Assembly (NCBI GenBank): GCA_910586705.1
Contig: CAJUJK010000002.1
Span: forward strand, 124,001-188,000
Length of the DNA: 64,000 nucleotides
Reading direction: 5' to 3'
Source of the DNA: an uncultured Lachnospiraceae bacterium
Lineage (GTDB): Bacteria; Bacillota; Clostridia; Lachnospirales; Lachnospiraceae
A model generated the notes under the pieces. That model saw only the letters and a program-made list of their open reading frames with translations. It made no database searches and was not told the origin of the DNA. The position numbers and the translations under genes were made by a program. How positions within the stretch are numbered: position 1 is the first letter of the stretch; each line of letters begins with the position of its first letter. Shown piece after piece: positions 40,922 through 49,815 of this stretch.

Positions 40922-41431
40922 TCACCTTTTCCTCTGCGTCAGACAGGCGCCAATGACTGCTCCAGTCAGGACAAACGGCGCCATCCGGACGAACAGCCAC
41001 TCAAACCCGTGAATCAGAACTCCGGCAACCGCGGTTTCCGGCTGGCTATAATCCCACCCTAAGTATGGACTATTCCATACAATCAAGGCGGCAAAACCAG
41101 CCGCTATCACCGCGCCCAATGAGAGAAAAAAACAATGCAATACATTTTGTCTCGCCGCTTTCCCCCTCGCAAGCTGCAGGTTTATGACTTCCAGTTTCCC
41201 GGAAATTACTTTTAAGTCATCGATCTTCTTTTCCACAACGTTTTCTCCCAGCAATGTGCTCACAGATGTTCCCAATGCCTCTGACAGGGAAATCAGCATA
41301 TCGGCATCCGGGACCGACAATCCCTGCTCCCATTTTGAAATCGTCTGCCTCACCACATGCAGTTTGACTGCAAGTTCCTCCTGTGAAAGTCCTTTGGATT
41401 TTCTGATTGTTTTGATATTTTCATTCAGCAT
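40922..41431 (-). CDS. Membrane-anchored XRE-family regulator, short
   Basis: 169 residues from ATG 41431 (AGGAGG nine bases upstream; the frame to 41488 is unsupported). Residues 1-65 are an XRE helix-turn-helix (IRKSKGLSQEELAVKLHVVRQTISKWEQGLSVPDADML), a short helix follows, then two membrane segments (FFLSLGAVIAAGFAALIVW and MAPFVLTGAVIGACL). It lies 78 bases after the permease gene and may be the last gene of that unit or separately expressed. Confidence 0.8.
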   Translation of the reverse strand: MLNENIKTIRKSKGLSQEELAVKLHVVRQTISKWEQGLSVPDADMLISLSEALGTSVSTLLGENVVEKKIDDLKVISGKLEVINLQLARGKAARQNVLHCFFLSLGAVIAAGFAALIVWNSPYLGWDYSQPETAVAGVLIHGFEWLFVRMAPFVLTGAVIGACLTQRKR

Positions 41432-41509
41432 CAACAATGCCCTCCTTTCACCACCATGATACGGAAGAACCCCCATTGCGGCAAGCAACGCAGATTAACA
41501 TTGGACCGC

Positions 41510-43540
41510 CTACATCATCGTATCATCCCGCAAAACCTCCGCCAGATCCATCCCCCGCATTCTGCGCCAGCTCAGATAGTATGCGAGCGCCACCGTGCCG
41601 CCGACCGAAAGCACAAACGCGCCGATTGGCACAAAAGGCGCCTCAGCCAGAAACTCCGCCGGATTCATATAACTTGCCTTTAACATAGCTCCCACCGCCA
41701 AGACCGCGACGACCGCCGCCCACAGCATCGGGCGTGCCACAAGCGCAAATGCCTCAATACAGAACATTTTCCGCAGTTCTCCCGGCGTCATGCCCACGGA
41801 AAGATATCTGGCAAACTCCCGCTTCCTCTGCCGCACAAAGCCAAGGGCATTGGAAAACACGTTGCCCAGGCCGATCAGCGCGAGCAGCACACAAAAAGTC
41901 CCCAGCACGAGCAGCATTCCCTGTATCTTCTCATCGTTCGTCTCATATTCCCGGATGCGGTTCTCACTCTCTGTCGTATAAGCTCCCGCAAGGTTTTTTT
42001 CGATTTCTCCCTGAATCGTATCCAGTTCTTCCAGACTGACTCCTTCCCGACAGAGAATCCGAATGAACGTATCTTCCTCCGCGCCGCCTGTCCGCCTCTC
42101 GATTTCCCTCCACAGACTCGCCGGGACAAAGTGCACCAGCTCGTACTTGTCAATCGTGGCGTATTCTTCCCGCAATACGGGAACTTCTTCCGTATAGGCA
42201 ATAACCGGAATCTCCGCCGTCTCCGCGCAGTCCGAAACCGACATTTCCGCAGCCACACCGCCCGTCCGCGCTACAAGCCTTGTCGTGCCCGCTTCCTTTA
42301 TATAGGGCATATACTGCGGATGTCTGAAATCCGGATTGGTCACGTCACAGATGAGATTGCGTATTACCGCCCCGTCCGTCCGTTGTAGCGCGCCTATTGC
42401 TTCACAGTATGCCAGAAAACTCGCGTCATCCATTACGACAATCGGCGCACTCACTCTAAAAAATTCCCCGTCCCGCTCCACATACTTCCCGCTATCGTGG
42501 AAAAATCCTCCGTTCGCCCTCATTTCCCCACTCAGATTTTCCTCCGACAGCAGACTCTTCGCCTGCGCCTTCTGGTACACAATCACGTCATCCACACCCG
42601 GTATCTGCCGCAGTTTCTCCGCCTCCCCAAAACTGCCTATCCCCGTGTCTTTCACCGTAACCATAATGTCCCATGCGTCCTGATATTTTTCAAAGTATGT
42701 CTCCCTCGTGCTGATTTCCGACAGGGTAAAAAAGCATTGCATCAGTGCAAAAGCCGTCATGGACAAAAGAAGCGACACCGACGCCGTCCGAAGCGCCTTT
42801 CGCTGTACCCGCAACGCGTTTCCCGCCAACTCTCCTTCCACGCCGAATATAAGGGAAAGTAACGGAGAATTGCATTTTCTTCTCGGTTCCAGCTCCCGTG
42901 TATTTTTGATCGCCTCAAGCGGCGTCATCACGCTCAGTTTCCTTGCCGGTATCCATGCGGATATGCCTATGGTGATTGCCGTTATCAACAGCGTACACAA
43001 AAGAATCAGCGGATGGTACCCGAACACTGACGCCCGTCTGCCTTCTATCTCCTGTGCCAACATCTCCAACAGAGCCAGAAGCCCCATACTCCCCGCTATG
43101 CCAAGCAGCGTCCCCAGAAGAATCGGCGCCGCGCACAGGTATGCCGCCTCCTGCAAGAGACAGGTCCGAATCTGTCTCGGTGTCGCCCCGATGCTGGACA
43201 AAATACCGAACTGGTGGATTCTCGCCTGCATGGACACCGCGAAGGCATTGTGTATGATAACGATAAGCGAAAAGGAGGCAAGCCCCATTATCAATAGAAA
43301 CAGCGGAAATACCAGCCTTGGCGCCTCATCGTTTGCGTCGCGCACCAGATACATCGCCATCAGCGCATACTGGTCTCCCTCCGCCCGCAGCCGTTCCACC
43401 TCATACTTCCACATATTGTAAAACTGACAGCTTAACAACGATAAAAGCAGCGACGAAATAAACGCGGCTGTCATAACGGAAACAGCGGCAGAGCGGTTGT
43501 TTTTCAGATAACCCGACGAATATTCTCTCCACATCTGCAC
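41510..43540 (-). CDS. FtsX-domain ABC transporter permease
   Basis: 676 residues, about eight membrane segments: one at the N-terminus, an FtsX module (about 75-210), a fifth segment near 245, an extracellular domain of about 230 residues (about 270-500), then a second FtsX module (LVLGTFCVLLALIGLGNVFSN through LSVGGTVALAYYL). This matches permeases of peptide-antibiotic export/detoxification systems or MacB-like exporters. The start overlaps the stop of the ATPase gene by one base. With the Bce-like kinase and regulator upstream it forms a sensing and resistance module; the substrate is unknown. Confidence 0.85.
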   Translation of the reverse strand: MQMWREYSSGYLKNNRSAAVSVMTAAFISSLLLSLLSCQFYNMWKYEVERLRAEGDQYALMAMYLVRDANDEAPRLVFPLFLLIMGLASFSLIVIIHNAFAVSMQARIHQFGILSSIGATPRQIRTCLLQEAAYLCAAPILLGTLLGIAGSMGLLALLEMLAQEIEGRRASVFGYHPLILLCTLLITAITIGISAWIPARKLSVMTPLEAIKNTRELEPRRKCNSPLLSLIFGVEGELAGNALRVQRKALRTASVSLLLSMTAFALMQCFFTLSEISTRETYFEKYQDAWDIMVTVKDTGIGSFGEAEKLRQIPGVDDVIVYQKAQAKSLLSEENLSGEMRANGGFFHDSGKYVERDGEFFRVSAPIVVMDDASFLAYCEAIGALQRTDGAVIRNLICDVTNPDFRHPQYMPYIKEAGTTRLVARTGGVAAEMSVSDCAETAEIPVIAYTEEVPVLREEYATIDKYELVHFVPASLWREIERRTGGAEEDTFIRILCREGVSLEELDTIQGEIEKNLAGAYTTESENRIREYETNDEKIQGMLLVLGTFCVLLALIGLGNVFSNALGFVRQRKREFARYLSVGMTPGELRKMFCIEAFALVARPMLWAAVVAVLAVGAMLKASYMNPAEFLAEAPFVPIGAFVLSVGGTVALAYYLSWRRMRGMDLAEVLRDDTMM

Positions 43541-44220
43541 TACCTCCTTCTCTCGTCGCCCACAATACGGCCGTCCTCTATGGTGATGATTCTGTCTGCC
43601 TCCAGCGCGATCTTTTCATCGTGGGTAATCAGCACTATGGTCTGCTTCATGTTCCGGTTGGAGAGTTTGAGCATATCCATAATTTCCCCGGAATTTTTCT
43701 GATCCAGATTGCCTGTCGGCTCGTCCGCCAGCAATAACGCCGGGCGGTAAATCAAGGAGCGGGCGATCGCCACCCTCTGCTGCTGCCCGCCGGAAAGCTG
43801 ATTTGGCAAAGCCTCCAGCCGCTCCGAAAGCCCAAGCGTCTTTACCACTTCCTCAAAATACGCTTCATTCGGTTTCTTTTTATCCAATGTGAGCGGCATC
43901 AGAATGTTTTTCCGCACCGTCAGCGTGGGAATCAGATTATAAAACTGGTACACCAGCCCTACCTTCCTGCGCCGGAAAATGGCCGCCCGTGTCTGATTCA
44001 GTTCGGAGAGGTCGGTTCCCTCCACGGTTACCCTGCCGCCCGTCGGCTTGTCCACGCTCCCCAGAATATGCAGCAGCGTGGATTTCCCGGAGCCGGACGC
44101 CCCCGTAATCGCCACAAATTCTCCCCTGTCAACTTTAAGATCAATCCCCGCAAGCGCCACCACCCGGTTATCCCCGGATCCGTACACCTTGCTCACTCCC
44201 TCGCATGTCAGAATATTCAC
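43540..44220 (-). CDS. ABC transporter ATP-binding protein (MacB/LolD/BceA type)
   Basis: 226 residues. Walker A ITGASGSGKSTLLHILG, Q-loop LVYQFYNLIPTLTV, signature LSGGQQQRVAIARSL, Walker B LLLADEPTGNLD and a late switch histidine (VLITHDE). The start is GTG 44220 behind AAGGAGGAG. It is encoded directly before its permease and separated from the kinase gene by a 160-base control region. Confidence 0.92.
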   Translation of the reverse strand: MNILTCEGVSKVYGSGDNRVVALAGIDLKVDRGEFVAITGASGSGKSTLLHILGSVDKPTGGRVTVEGTDLSELNQTRAAIFRRRKVGLVYQFYNLIPTLTVRKNILMPLTLDKKKPNEAYFEEVVKTLGLSERLEALPNQLSGGQQQRVAIARSLIYRPALLLADEPTGNLDQKNSGEIMDMLKLSNRNMKQTIVLITHDEKIALEADRIITIEDGRIVGDERRR

Positions 44221-44284
44221 CCGTCTGTCTCCTCCTTCGCTTTTATAATCAAGTTATAGCGAAACGCTTTTTGCTATTGCTATG

Positions 44285-44318
44285 TTGTGCATGTTGTATC
44301 ATCCATAAATGTGCACAA
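44285..44318. promoter_or_regulatory. Candidate operator before the ABC transporter genes
   Basis: TTGTGCA and TGCACAA form a 7-bp inverted repeat with a 20-base centre, in the 163-base gap between the kinase and ABC genes. A TATAAC/TATAAA-type -10 lies 30-50 bases closer to the ATPase start. In Bce-type modules the regulator controls the transporter promoter from such a site; here this is only suggestive. Confidence 0.3.
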
Positions 44319-44383
44319 TGACTACAAAGTTTACGATGCGTTTCTCACCTACCTAATTCATTATAACAGGCGAAAGTGACAAC

Positions 44384-45367
44384 TCAGTGACGGTAAAAAC
44401 GGATTTCAAAACAGGCGCCGCCCTCCGGCAGATTCCTCGCCCGTATGGTGCCGTTCTGCCTAAGGATCAGTTCCTTTGCCAACGCAAGACCGATGCCGAC
44501 ACCGCCCTCCGCCGCGTGTTTCCCCCGGTAAAACCGCTCAAAAAGATGGGGCAGATCCTCCCTGTCAAAACCTGCGCCCTCATCCTGTATCCGTATTTCC
44601 GTATATAAAGGGTTCTGTTCGCAAAGGCAGCGGACCCGTCCGCCCGCATTGTGCTCCGCACAGTTTTTCATCAGATTCATAAAGGCTTCCATGGTCCAGT
44701 CCGGATCAGCCATCACCGGCATCTCCCCAAATTCCGGGATATCCACGGAGACTCCCGACTGCGCGAAAATCTCCTGCAGATTATCCGCCGCCATCATAAG
44801 CAGGGTATAGACGTCCGTCTCTTCCTTCTTTAAGACCAGTGTGCCGGCATCTAACCTAGCCAGAAGAAGCAGCGCCTCCTCCAGATGCGTCAGCCTCGTA
44901 AGCTGCTTGATCATCTGCTCCCGCCCCCTCTTCTTCGCCGCGCTGTCCCCGTCCTCCATTGTCTGTACCTGCAAAGAAATTGCCGTGATCGGTGTTTTAA
45001 TCTGATGGGCGATATTGGACAGATTCCGGGCGAACTCATTTTTCGTCCGCACCGCCTCCTCCCTCGTCTGATAAAGGTAGGTCACCGTCTTATAAATCTG
45101 ATCCTCCAGTCTGGAAAGCGCATCCTCCCCCAGCGCGGAAAGCACCGGCGCGTTTCCCCTGTCTGCCTGCTCCAGATATGCCGTCAATACCTGCACACGC
45201 TGTCTCTCTCTTCTCCTTTGCACCATAAACCCGGCAAGCAGAAGAAACGCGCCTGCCAGCCTGCATATATAACTGCCCGAAACCAGCATAGCCACAGCGC
45301 CGGAAACAGACAGAACCACCGGCAGGAAACCTGCGTCATCCGCTTTTTTATCGTTCACGCCTCCCAT
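44384..45367 (-). CDS. Intramembrane-sensing-type histidine kinase (BceS-like)
   Basis: 327 residues from ATG 45367 (GAGG seven bases upstream, overlapping the regulator gene by 13 bases). Two close membrane segments with almost no external loop (FLPVVLSVSGAVAMLVSG, LAGAFLLLAGFMVQ), then HisKA box NLSNIAHQIKTPITAISLQVQ, N-box NLMKNCAEHN and G-box GGVGIGLALAKELI. Kinases without an external sensor usually receive their signal from a partner ABC transporter, which is encoded next door. Confidence 0.88.
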   Translation of the reverse strand: MGGVNDKKADDAGFLPVVLSVSGAVAMLVSGSYICRLAGAFLLLAGFMVQRRRERQRVQVLTAYLEQADRGNAPVLSALGEDALSRLEDQIYKTVTYLYQTREEAVRTKNEFARNLSNIAHQIKTPITAISLQVQTMEDGDSAAKKRGREQMIKQLTRLTHLEEALLLLARLDAGTLVLKKEETDVYTLLMMAADNLQEIFAQSGVSVDIPEFGEMPVMADPDWTMEAFMNLMKNCAEHNAGGRVRCLCEQNPLYTEIRIQDEGAGFDREDLPHLFERFYRGKHAAEGGVGIGLALAKELILRQNGTIRARNLPEGGACFEIRFYRH

Positions 45368-46035
45368 AACACATCCTCCATGCGGTAACCCACGCTTCTG
45401 ACTGTCTTGAGACATGCCGGCTGGTGCAGCTTTTCGCGCAATCTCTTGACTGTCACAGTCAATGTATTATCGTTCACATAGTTCCCCTTCACATCCCACA
45501 CCTGTTCCAACAGCTTTTCTCTGGTGACAATCCTTCCCTTATTTCTCATCAGACATACTAGCACCTGATACTCCGCCGCGCTCAGACTGATCTCTTCCGC
45601 TTCGCAGGTAACGAGCATACGGTTTAAATCCATCGTGATCCCGCCGCAGGACAGATACTGCCCGCCCGCATTCCCGCTTCTCCGAAGGAGCGCCCGCACT
45701 CGGGAATATAATACCTCCAGCGCAAAGGGCTTCACCACATAGTCGTCCGCCCCGCTCTCAAATCCCGAGACAATATCCGCACTGTCGCCCCGCACCGTCA
45801 GAAAAATAACCGGCAGTTCCTTCCATGTCCCGCGGATCCACCGGCACAGCCCGTCCCCGCGCCCGTCCGGCATGTTCCAGTCCAACAGCACCATGGCTGG
45901 CAGACGCTGTGAAAGCGCCTGCTTTAAGTCTGCAAGCGTGCCGTATACCGACACTTTGATATTTTCCCGCTCCAGATATTCTTTCACCGCCCCGGCAATA
46001 CCCGGATCATCCTCCGCATAATATAGTTCTGTCAT
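45355..46035 (-). CDS. OmpR/PhoB-family response regulator of the ABC module
   Basis: 226 residues: receiver with AEDD, phospho-acceptor in VLLDWNMPDGRG, Thr in FLTVRG, Lys in VVKPFA; winged helix with LSAAEYQVLVCLMRNKGRIVTRE and VNDNTLTVTVKRLREKL, as in BceR-like regulators. It is the first gene of the regulator-kinase-ATPase-permease series. Confidence 0.9.
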   Translation of the reverse strand: MTELYYAEDDPGIAGAVKEYLERENIKVSVYGTLADLKQALSQRLPAMVLLDWNMPDGRGDGLCRWIRGTWKELPVIFLTVRGDSADIVSGFESGADDYVVKPFALEVLYSRVRALLRRSGNAGGQYLSCGGITMDLNRMLVTCEAEEISLSAAEYQVLVCLMRNKGRIVTREKLLEQVWDVKGNYVNDNTLTVTVKRLREKLHQPACLKTVRSVGYRMEDVLWEA

Positions 46036-46091
46036 CCCTCTGTCCCGCCTTTTTGTCTACACTGTATTTTGTATTATAACATACAAAAAGA

Positions 46092-46120
46092 TAGGCATCC
46101 TAAAAAAAACATGCTATAAT
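46092..46120 (+). promoter_or_regulatory. Promoter of the PocR gene
   Basis: An extended -10 (TGCTATAAT, TATAAT at 46115-46120) with a weak -35 (TAGGCA at 46092-46097) 17 bases upstream. It lies about 30 bases before the gene, which has AAAGGAGG before ATG 46154. Confidence 0.6.
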
Positions 46121-46153
46121 AAATACAATATTGCTAAAGGAGGGGAAACTGAC

Positions 46154-46927
46154 ATGAAACTCTCGGATTTTATGGATATGTCTCACTTGCAGAAAATACA
46201 GGATACTTTTTCGCAGGCGACCGGGCTTGCTGTTATTGCCGTTGATATGGACGGTAACTATATAACCAGAGGAAGCGGCTTTACTGACTTTTGTACGAAA
46301 CAGACGCAGGGCTGTCAGGAGGGCGCCAGACGCTGCCAGAAATGTACGGCTGCCGGGCAGGGCGTTTACGAATGCCATGCCGGGCTTATGGAGTTTTCCA
46401 TTGATATCGTGCTGAACGGCGAAAAATTAGGGCATCTGACCGGCGGACAGATTTTCTCCCGCGAGCCGGATGAGGAAAAACTTGCCGCGCTCGCCGAAGA
46501 GCTGGAACTTGATCCGAATGCTTATGTCCGCGCCGCGCAGAAAGTGCCCGTGCGCCCGGAACCTTCCATCCGCGCCGCTGTTTCCCTCTTGAATGACATG
46601 GTAAACATTTTGATTGTACAGGAATATATGAGCGCCACGGAATATAAAAAGATCCACGTGTGGGAAGAGGAAATTGCAAACGCCACGGAAACTGTGGCAC
46701 GGATCAAAGAAAATACCAAAGAACTCGAAGGCATCGCCTCCAAACAGACGATCATGGCGTTAAACGCTTCCATCGAGACGGCGAGGGTCGGCGCGGCAGG
46801 CGCCGGATTCGGTATCATCGCGAAACAGATGGGCACCTTCTCCAAGCAGTCCACGGAGATCTACAAAAAGATCACGCAGGACGCCAACAGCATCACCGAA
46901 TCTATACATAAAATGAACGAGACATAA
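46154..46927 (+). CDS. Soluble PocR-domain chemoreceptor-like protein with a truncated signalling hairpin
   Basis: 257 residues without membrane segments. Residues about 1-160 are a PocR sensory domain with its cysteine cluster (FCTKQTQGCQEGARRCQKCTA ... YEC) and LTGGQIFSREPDE. After a linker, residues about 175-257 match only the tip of a methyl-accepting signalling hairpin (SKQTIMALNASIETARVGAAG, GFGIIAKQMG); the long helical bundles with methylation sites are missing. It could contact CheA/CheW or act as a stand-alone sensor of small carbon compounds. It has its own promoter and terminator. Confidence 0.85.
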   Translation: MKLSDFMDMSHLQKIQDTFSQATGLAVIAVDMDGNYITRGSGFTDFCTKQTQGCQEGARRCQKCTAAGQGVYECHAGLMEFSIDIVLNGEKLGHLTGGQIFSREPDEEKLAALAEELELDPNAYVRAAQKVPVRPEPSIRAAVSLLNDMVNILIVQEYMSATEYKKIHVWEEEIANATETVARIKENTKELEGIASKQTIMALNASIETARVGAAGAGFGIIAKQMGTFSKQSTEIYKKITQDANSITESIHKMNET

Positions 46928-46951
46928 TTATTTCCAATCCTGAACAGATTT

Positions 46952-46987
46952 AAAAAGCTGTCCCCGGTAAACAGAGGACAGCTTTTT
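46952..46987. terminator. Rho-independent terminator after the PocR gene
   Basis: AAAAAGCTGTCC and GGACAGCTTTTT form a perfect stem with a 12-base loop; being symmetrical it can also stop the minus-strand gene ending at 47013. Confidence 0.88.
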
Positions 46988-47012
46988 CTTACAAATCAAC
47001 ATTTTGTTCTTT

Positions 47013-47684
47013 TCACTCTACGACAATCTCCAGATACCCCACCATCTTCGCCATGTCAAACTCTTTGATCACACCCAGATTGGGATCGTAATACTTTCCG
47101 TCATACCCTACGAGATAGTGGCTGTATCTGCCCATGCGCTCCATGATGATCGTACATTTCGGCAGCTCCACGCTCCTGCCGAGGGTATACACAATCTTAT
47201 CTGCATGGCGGATGCCCAGATATTCCAGCGTAACGATCATCTTGCTCATGTTCGCCTGCCACTCCCGGCACTTCATAATATCGCACGCCTCGTCCAGCGT
47301 CGTCCCCGCGATCATGGCAATGCAGGACTGTCCGCACAGACCGTCCCACGGCTGCGTCACAAGCTCCACACCGTCCACTTTGCGGATCGGATGCTCCACG
47401 CTGTAAGGGCTGTCACCGATTCTTCCCATGACATTTCCCACAATCTCAATGGAAATCAGATATTTCTTGCCAAGTTCCACCTTTGCGAGCGTATCCTGAC
47501 TCACCGGGATATCGTAATACCCCTGCCCCTTCGGCAGCAGATCGCAGATAAAGCACACGTCGTCAAAGCAGACCCGCACCGGCGCGTCTCCCACCTTCTC
47601 GCAAACCTCCCAGACATTGAATGGCACGGAGATGGCATTTTCATTCTCCCGGAATTCCACAGTACCTTCAAATTCGTATTTCAT
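47013..47684 (-). CDS. DUF1905-like domain joined to a C39-like papain-fold peptidase domain
   Basis: 223 residues from ATG 47684 (AGGCAGGG upstream). The N-terminal ~100 residues (KYEFEGTVEFRENENAISVPFNVWEVCEK) look like the small beta-barrel domain DUF1905. The C-terminal ~115 residues have the C39 pattern: QPWDGLCGQSCIAMI with the candidate catalytic cysteine, and SHYLVGYDGKYYDPNLG with histidine and aspartate. No signal peptide, so it would act inside the cell. C39 domains process peptide leaders, but no transporter or precursor gene is adjacent. Function unknown. Confidence 0.7.
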   Translation of the reverse strand: MKYEFEGTVEFRENENAISVPFNVWEVCEKVGDAPVRVCFDDVCFICDLLPKGQGYYDIPVSQDTLAKVELGKKYLISIEIVGNVMGRIGDSPYSVEHPIRKVDGVELVTQPWDGLCGQSCIAMIAGTTLDEACDIMKCREWQANMSKMIVTLEYLGIRHADKIVYTLGRSVELPKCTIIMERMGRYSHYLVGYDGKYYDPNLGVIKEFDMAKMVGYLEIVVE

Positions 47685-47753
47685 GTCGTAACCCTGCCTT
47701 TCTTTTTTTGTATTTCCACAGCGCTGACCGCTCACCGCTGTTTGCCGCCCTCA

Positions 47754-48890
47754 TTAATCGTCGTCCTCTTCCTCATATTCCCGCGCGTCAAAGCTGACGT
47801 TTAAGTCCACGTCCCCCTTGATGCCGGACACCTTTCCTTTGTTCGTATACTGCCAGATTTTGAAATCATAGGGGAAATAATAGGCCTCGTCATAATAGGC
47901 AAACCACTTATCGTACTCTTCCAGCTGCTCTATATCCAGAAGCAGCATAAAGGTTTTCAGATTGCCATATATCATGGGCGTGTATCCCGCCTCTTTGACT
48001 TTCTCGCAAAAAGCAATGCAGTATTTTGTCCGATCCTCTTTGGACAGGTCGTTGCTGCGCGCGTTCGCGCTCGTCACCGCCTCCACGTCGATCACCACAG
48101 GGTATGTCACCTTGTAGGGCGCGATGGACTCGATCACAAATTCCGCTTCCTCCTCCGCTTCCTCCTCACTCATCGCCTGTGTAAAAAAGTATACGCCCAC
48201 GTCGATATCATTCTTTAAAGCGCCCTCGATATTCGTCTGGAACGTTTCGTCCTCGAGAATTTCACCTTCTGTATAACCCCGGATCCCCAGACGGACAAAG
48301 GCATAGTCAACTTCGTCATCTGCCACTTTCTCCCAGTCAATCTTATCCTGATACCGGGATACGTCTATGCCTTTGCGGGAAATCCGCTCACCCTCCTCAT
48401 AGTAATGGACCACACCGTCCCCGTCCGCCATAAAAGACTCGGGATTGTATGTATTCTTTGCCAGATCCTCCAGAATCGGGAAAAAATAATACTGCCCGGC
48501 ATCCGCCAGCACAACCTCATCCGGGAAGAAAGTCCTTAGCATCTCCGTCGTGCCCCCGCCGGAAGTCATAAGCTCCTTCATCCTATTCAGAAACGCCCCG
48601 CTCACTTCCTCCGATGTCCTTTCTTCCGCCTCCTTCACAGCGCTCTCAACCATAGCGTCCACTTCCGCCTGATTGTAAGCCGCCTCCTCTTTCAGGCGGA
48701 TTGCCTCCAGCTCGCTCATCACCGCTGTGTTTTTCTGCTGGACCGCCCGGTACTGGAATACCATGACCAGACAGATGGTTACCGCCGTCAAAGTGATAAT
48801 ACAGAGAAGAATGGAGCCCGCGAGGATGCTGTTCTCACTTCTCCTCCGTCTCTTCCTGCTGCGCTTTTGCTGCGAATGATTCTCCTGCAT
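47754..48890 (-). CDS. Membrane-anchored GH25 (lysozyme-type) protein
   Basis: 378 residues. A basic cytoplasmic start, one membrane anchor (AGSILLCIITLTAVTICLVMVF), a coiled-coil and helical stalk (about 55-165), and a glycoside hydrolase 25 domain (about 170-370): KGIDVSRYQDKIDWEKV, YPVVIDVEAVT with the acidic pair, and IWQYTNKGKVSGIKGDVDLN. It probably cleaves peptidoglycan on the outer face of the membrane. The start ATG follows AAGGAG. It lies between the C39-like gene and yitT. Confidence 0.9.
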   Translation of the reverse strand: MQENHSQQKRSRKRRRRSENSILAGSILLCIITLTAVTICLVMVFQYRAVQQKNTAVMSELEAIRLKEEAAYNQAEVDAMVESAVKEAEERTSEEVSGAFLNRMKELMTSGGGTTEMLRTFFPDEVVLADAGQYYFFPILEDLAKNTYNPESFMADGDGVVHYYEEGERISRKGIDVSRYQDKIDWEKVADDEVDYAFVRLGIRGYTEGEILEDETFQTNIEGALKNDIDVGVYFFTQAMSEEEAEEEAEFVIESIAPYKVTYPVVIDVEAVTSANARSNDLSKEDRTKYCIAFCEKVKEAGYTPMIYGNLKTFMLLLDIEQLEEYDKWFAYYDEAYYFPYDFKIWQYTNKGKVSGIKGDVDLNVSFDAREYEEEDDD

Positions 48891-48916
48891 AAACTCTCCT
48901 TTTATATGCGCATGTA

Positions 48917-49765
48917 TTACATGCGCTCGCTAAAGTAGCTTTTGTACCCTTCTCCGAACACCTCTGTGGCGCTCGTGATAATCATAAAGGAATCCGGATC
49001 TTCCTGTTTTACAATCTCCTCCGCTCTGGGCGATACGGGCTTTTTCACCACACACATAATCACCCGCTTGTTATCTCCACTATATGCGCCCTGCCCTTTT
49101 ATATATGTCACGCCGATATCCAGATCCGACAAAAGACGCCCCGCAATGGTTTCCGCCCTCGCACTGATGATATACAGAAGCCTCGCCTCATCCCTGCCGT
49201 AGAGCACAATATCCATCACCACGGAAGTACAGATGGCGGAAATCGCCGCATACAGCGCAGCGTTCAGATCCCGGAATACAATGCCCGAGAGGGTCACCAC
49301 AAGCGCATCCGCAGCAAAGAATATTTTACCCGTCTTCAGATGCGGGAAGTGGAGCCGCAACGCCTTCACGATAATGTCCATGCCTCCCGTGGTCGCTCCC
49401 TGCCGGAAAATCACGCCGATGGAAACCGCCGTCAGCGTGCCGCCCACAAGCGCCGCCAGAAGGATATCATCCGTAGCTGCCCCGTATGGCGCCAGCACAT
49501 TCGTGAAGGATGAGATCAGCGCTATGGCATAGATCGTGGACACCGTAAGAGCGATTCCAAATTTCCAGACCGCAAAAATCAGGATCGGTATATTGATCAG
49601 CATAATGAGCGTACCTGTGTTGACAGAAATCACTCTGCTCAGAATAATGGCGATACCCGTCACGCCGCCCGGCGCCATATTATTGGGATCTGTAAAAAGA
49701 CTGACCCCTACGGCGTAGAGAAATGCCGCTACCGTTATAATAACATATTTCTTTACTTTTTGCAT
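48917..49765 (-). CDS. YitT family membrane protein
   Basis: 282 residues: five or six membrane segments (starting VIITVAAFLYAVGVSLFTDPNNMAPGGVTGIA) and a C-terminal cytoplasmic domain of DUF2179 type (YIKGQGAYSGDNKRVIMCVV). The conserved N-P/PGGVTGIA motif is typical. No biochemical function is established for the family. It lies downstream of ilvA on the same strand. Confidence 0.9.
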   Translation of the reverse strand: MQKVKKYVIITVAAFLYAVGVSLFTDPNNMAPGGVTGIAIILSRVISVNTGTLIMLINIPILIFAVWKFGIALTVSTIYAIALISSFTNVLAPYGAATDDILLAALVGGTLTAVSIGVIFRQGATTGGMDIIVKALRLHFPHLKTGKIFFAADALVVTLSGIVFRDLNAALYAAISAICTSVVMDIVLYGRDEARLLYIISARAETIAGRLLSDLDIGVTYIKGQGAYSGDNKRVIMCVVKKPVSPRAEEIVKQEDPDSFMIITSATEVFGEGYKSYFSERM

Positions 49766-49815
49766 GAATATGAGTCCTGTCCTTTTCCTTTAGTCATATC
49801 CATTTTGTAGAATAT

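Noticed and set aside
44309..44323. GTGCAC-AA-TGACTAC, resembling half of the LytTR motif
   Set aside because: Spacing between the two parts is 2 instead of 4, and there is no second half 20 bases away; it lies before an unrelated ABC transporter gene.
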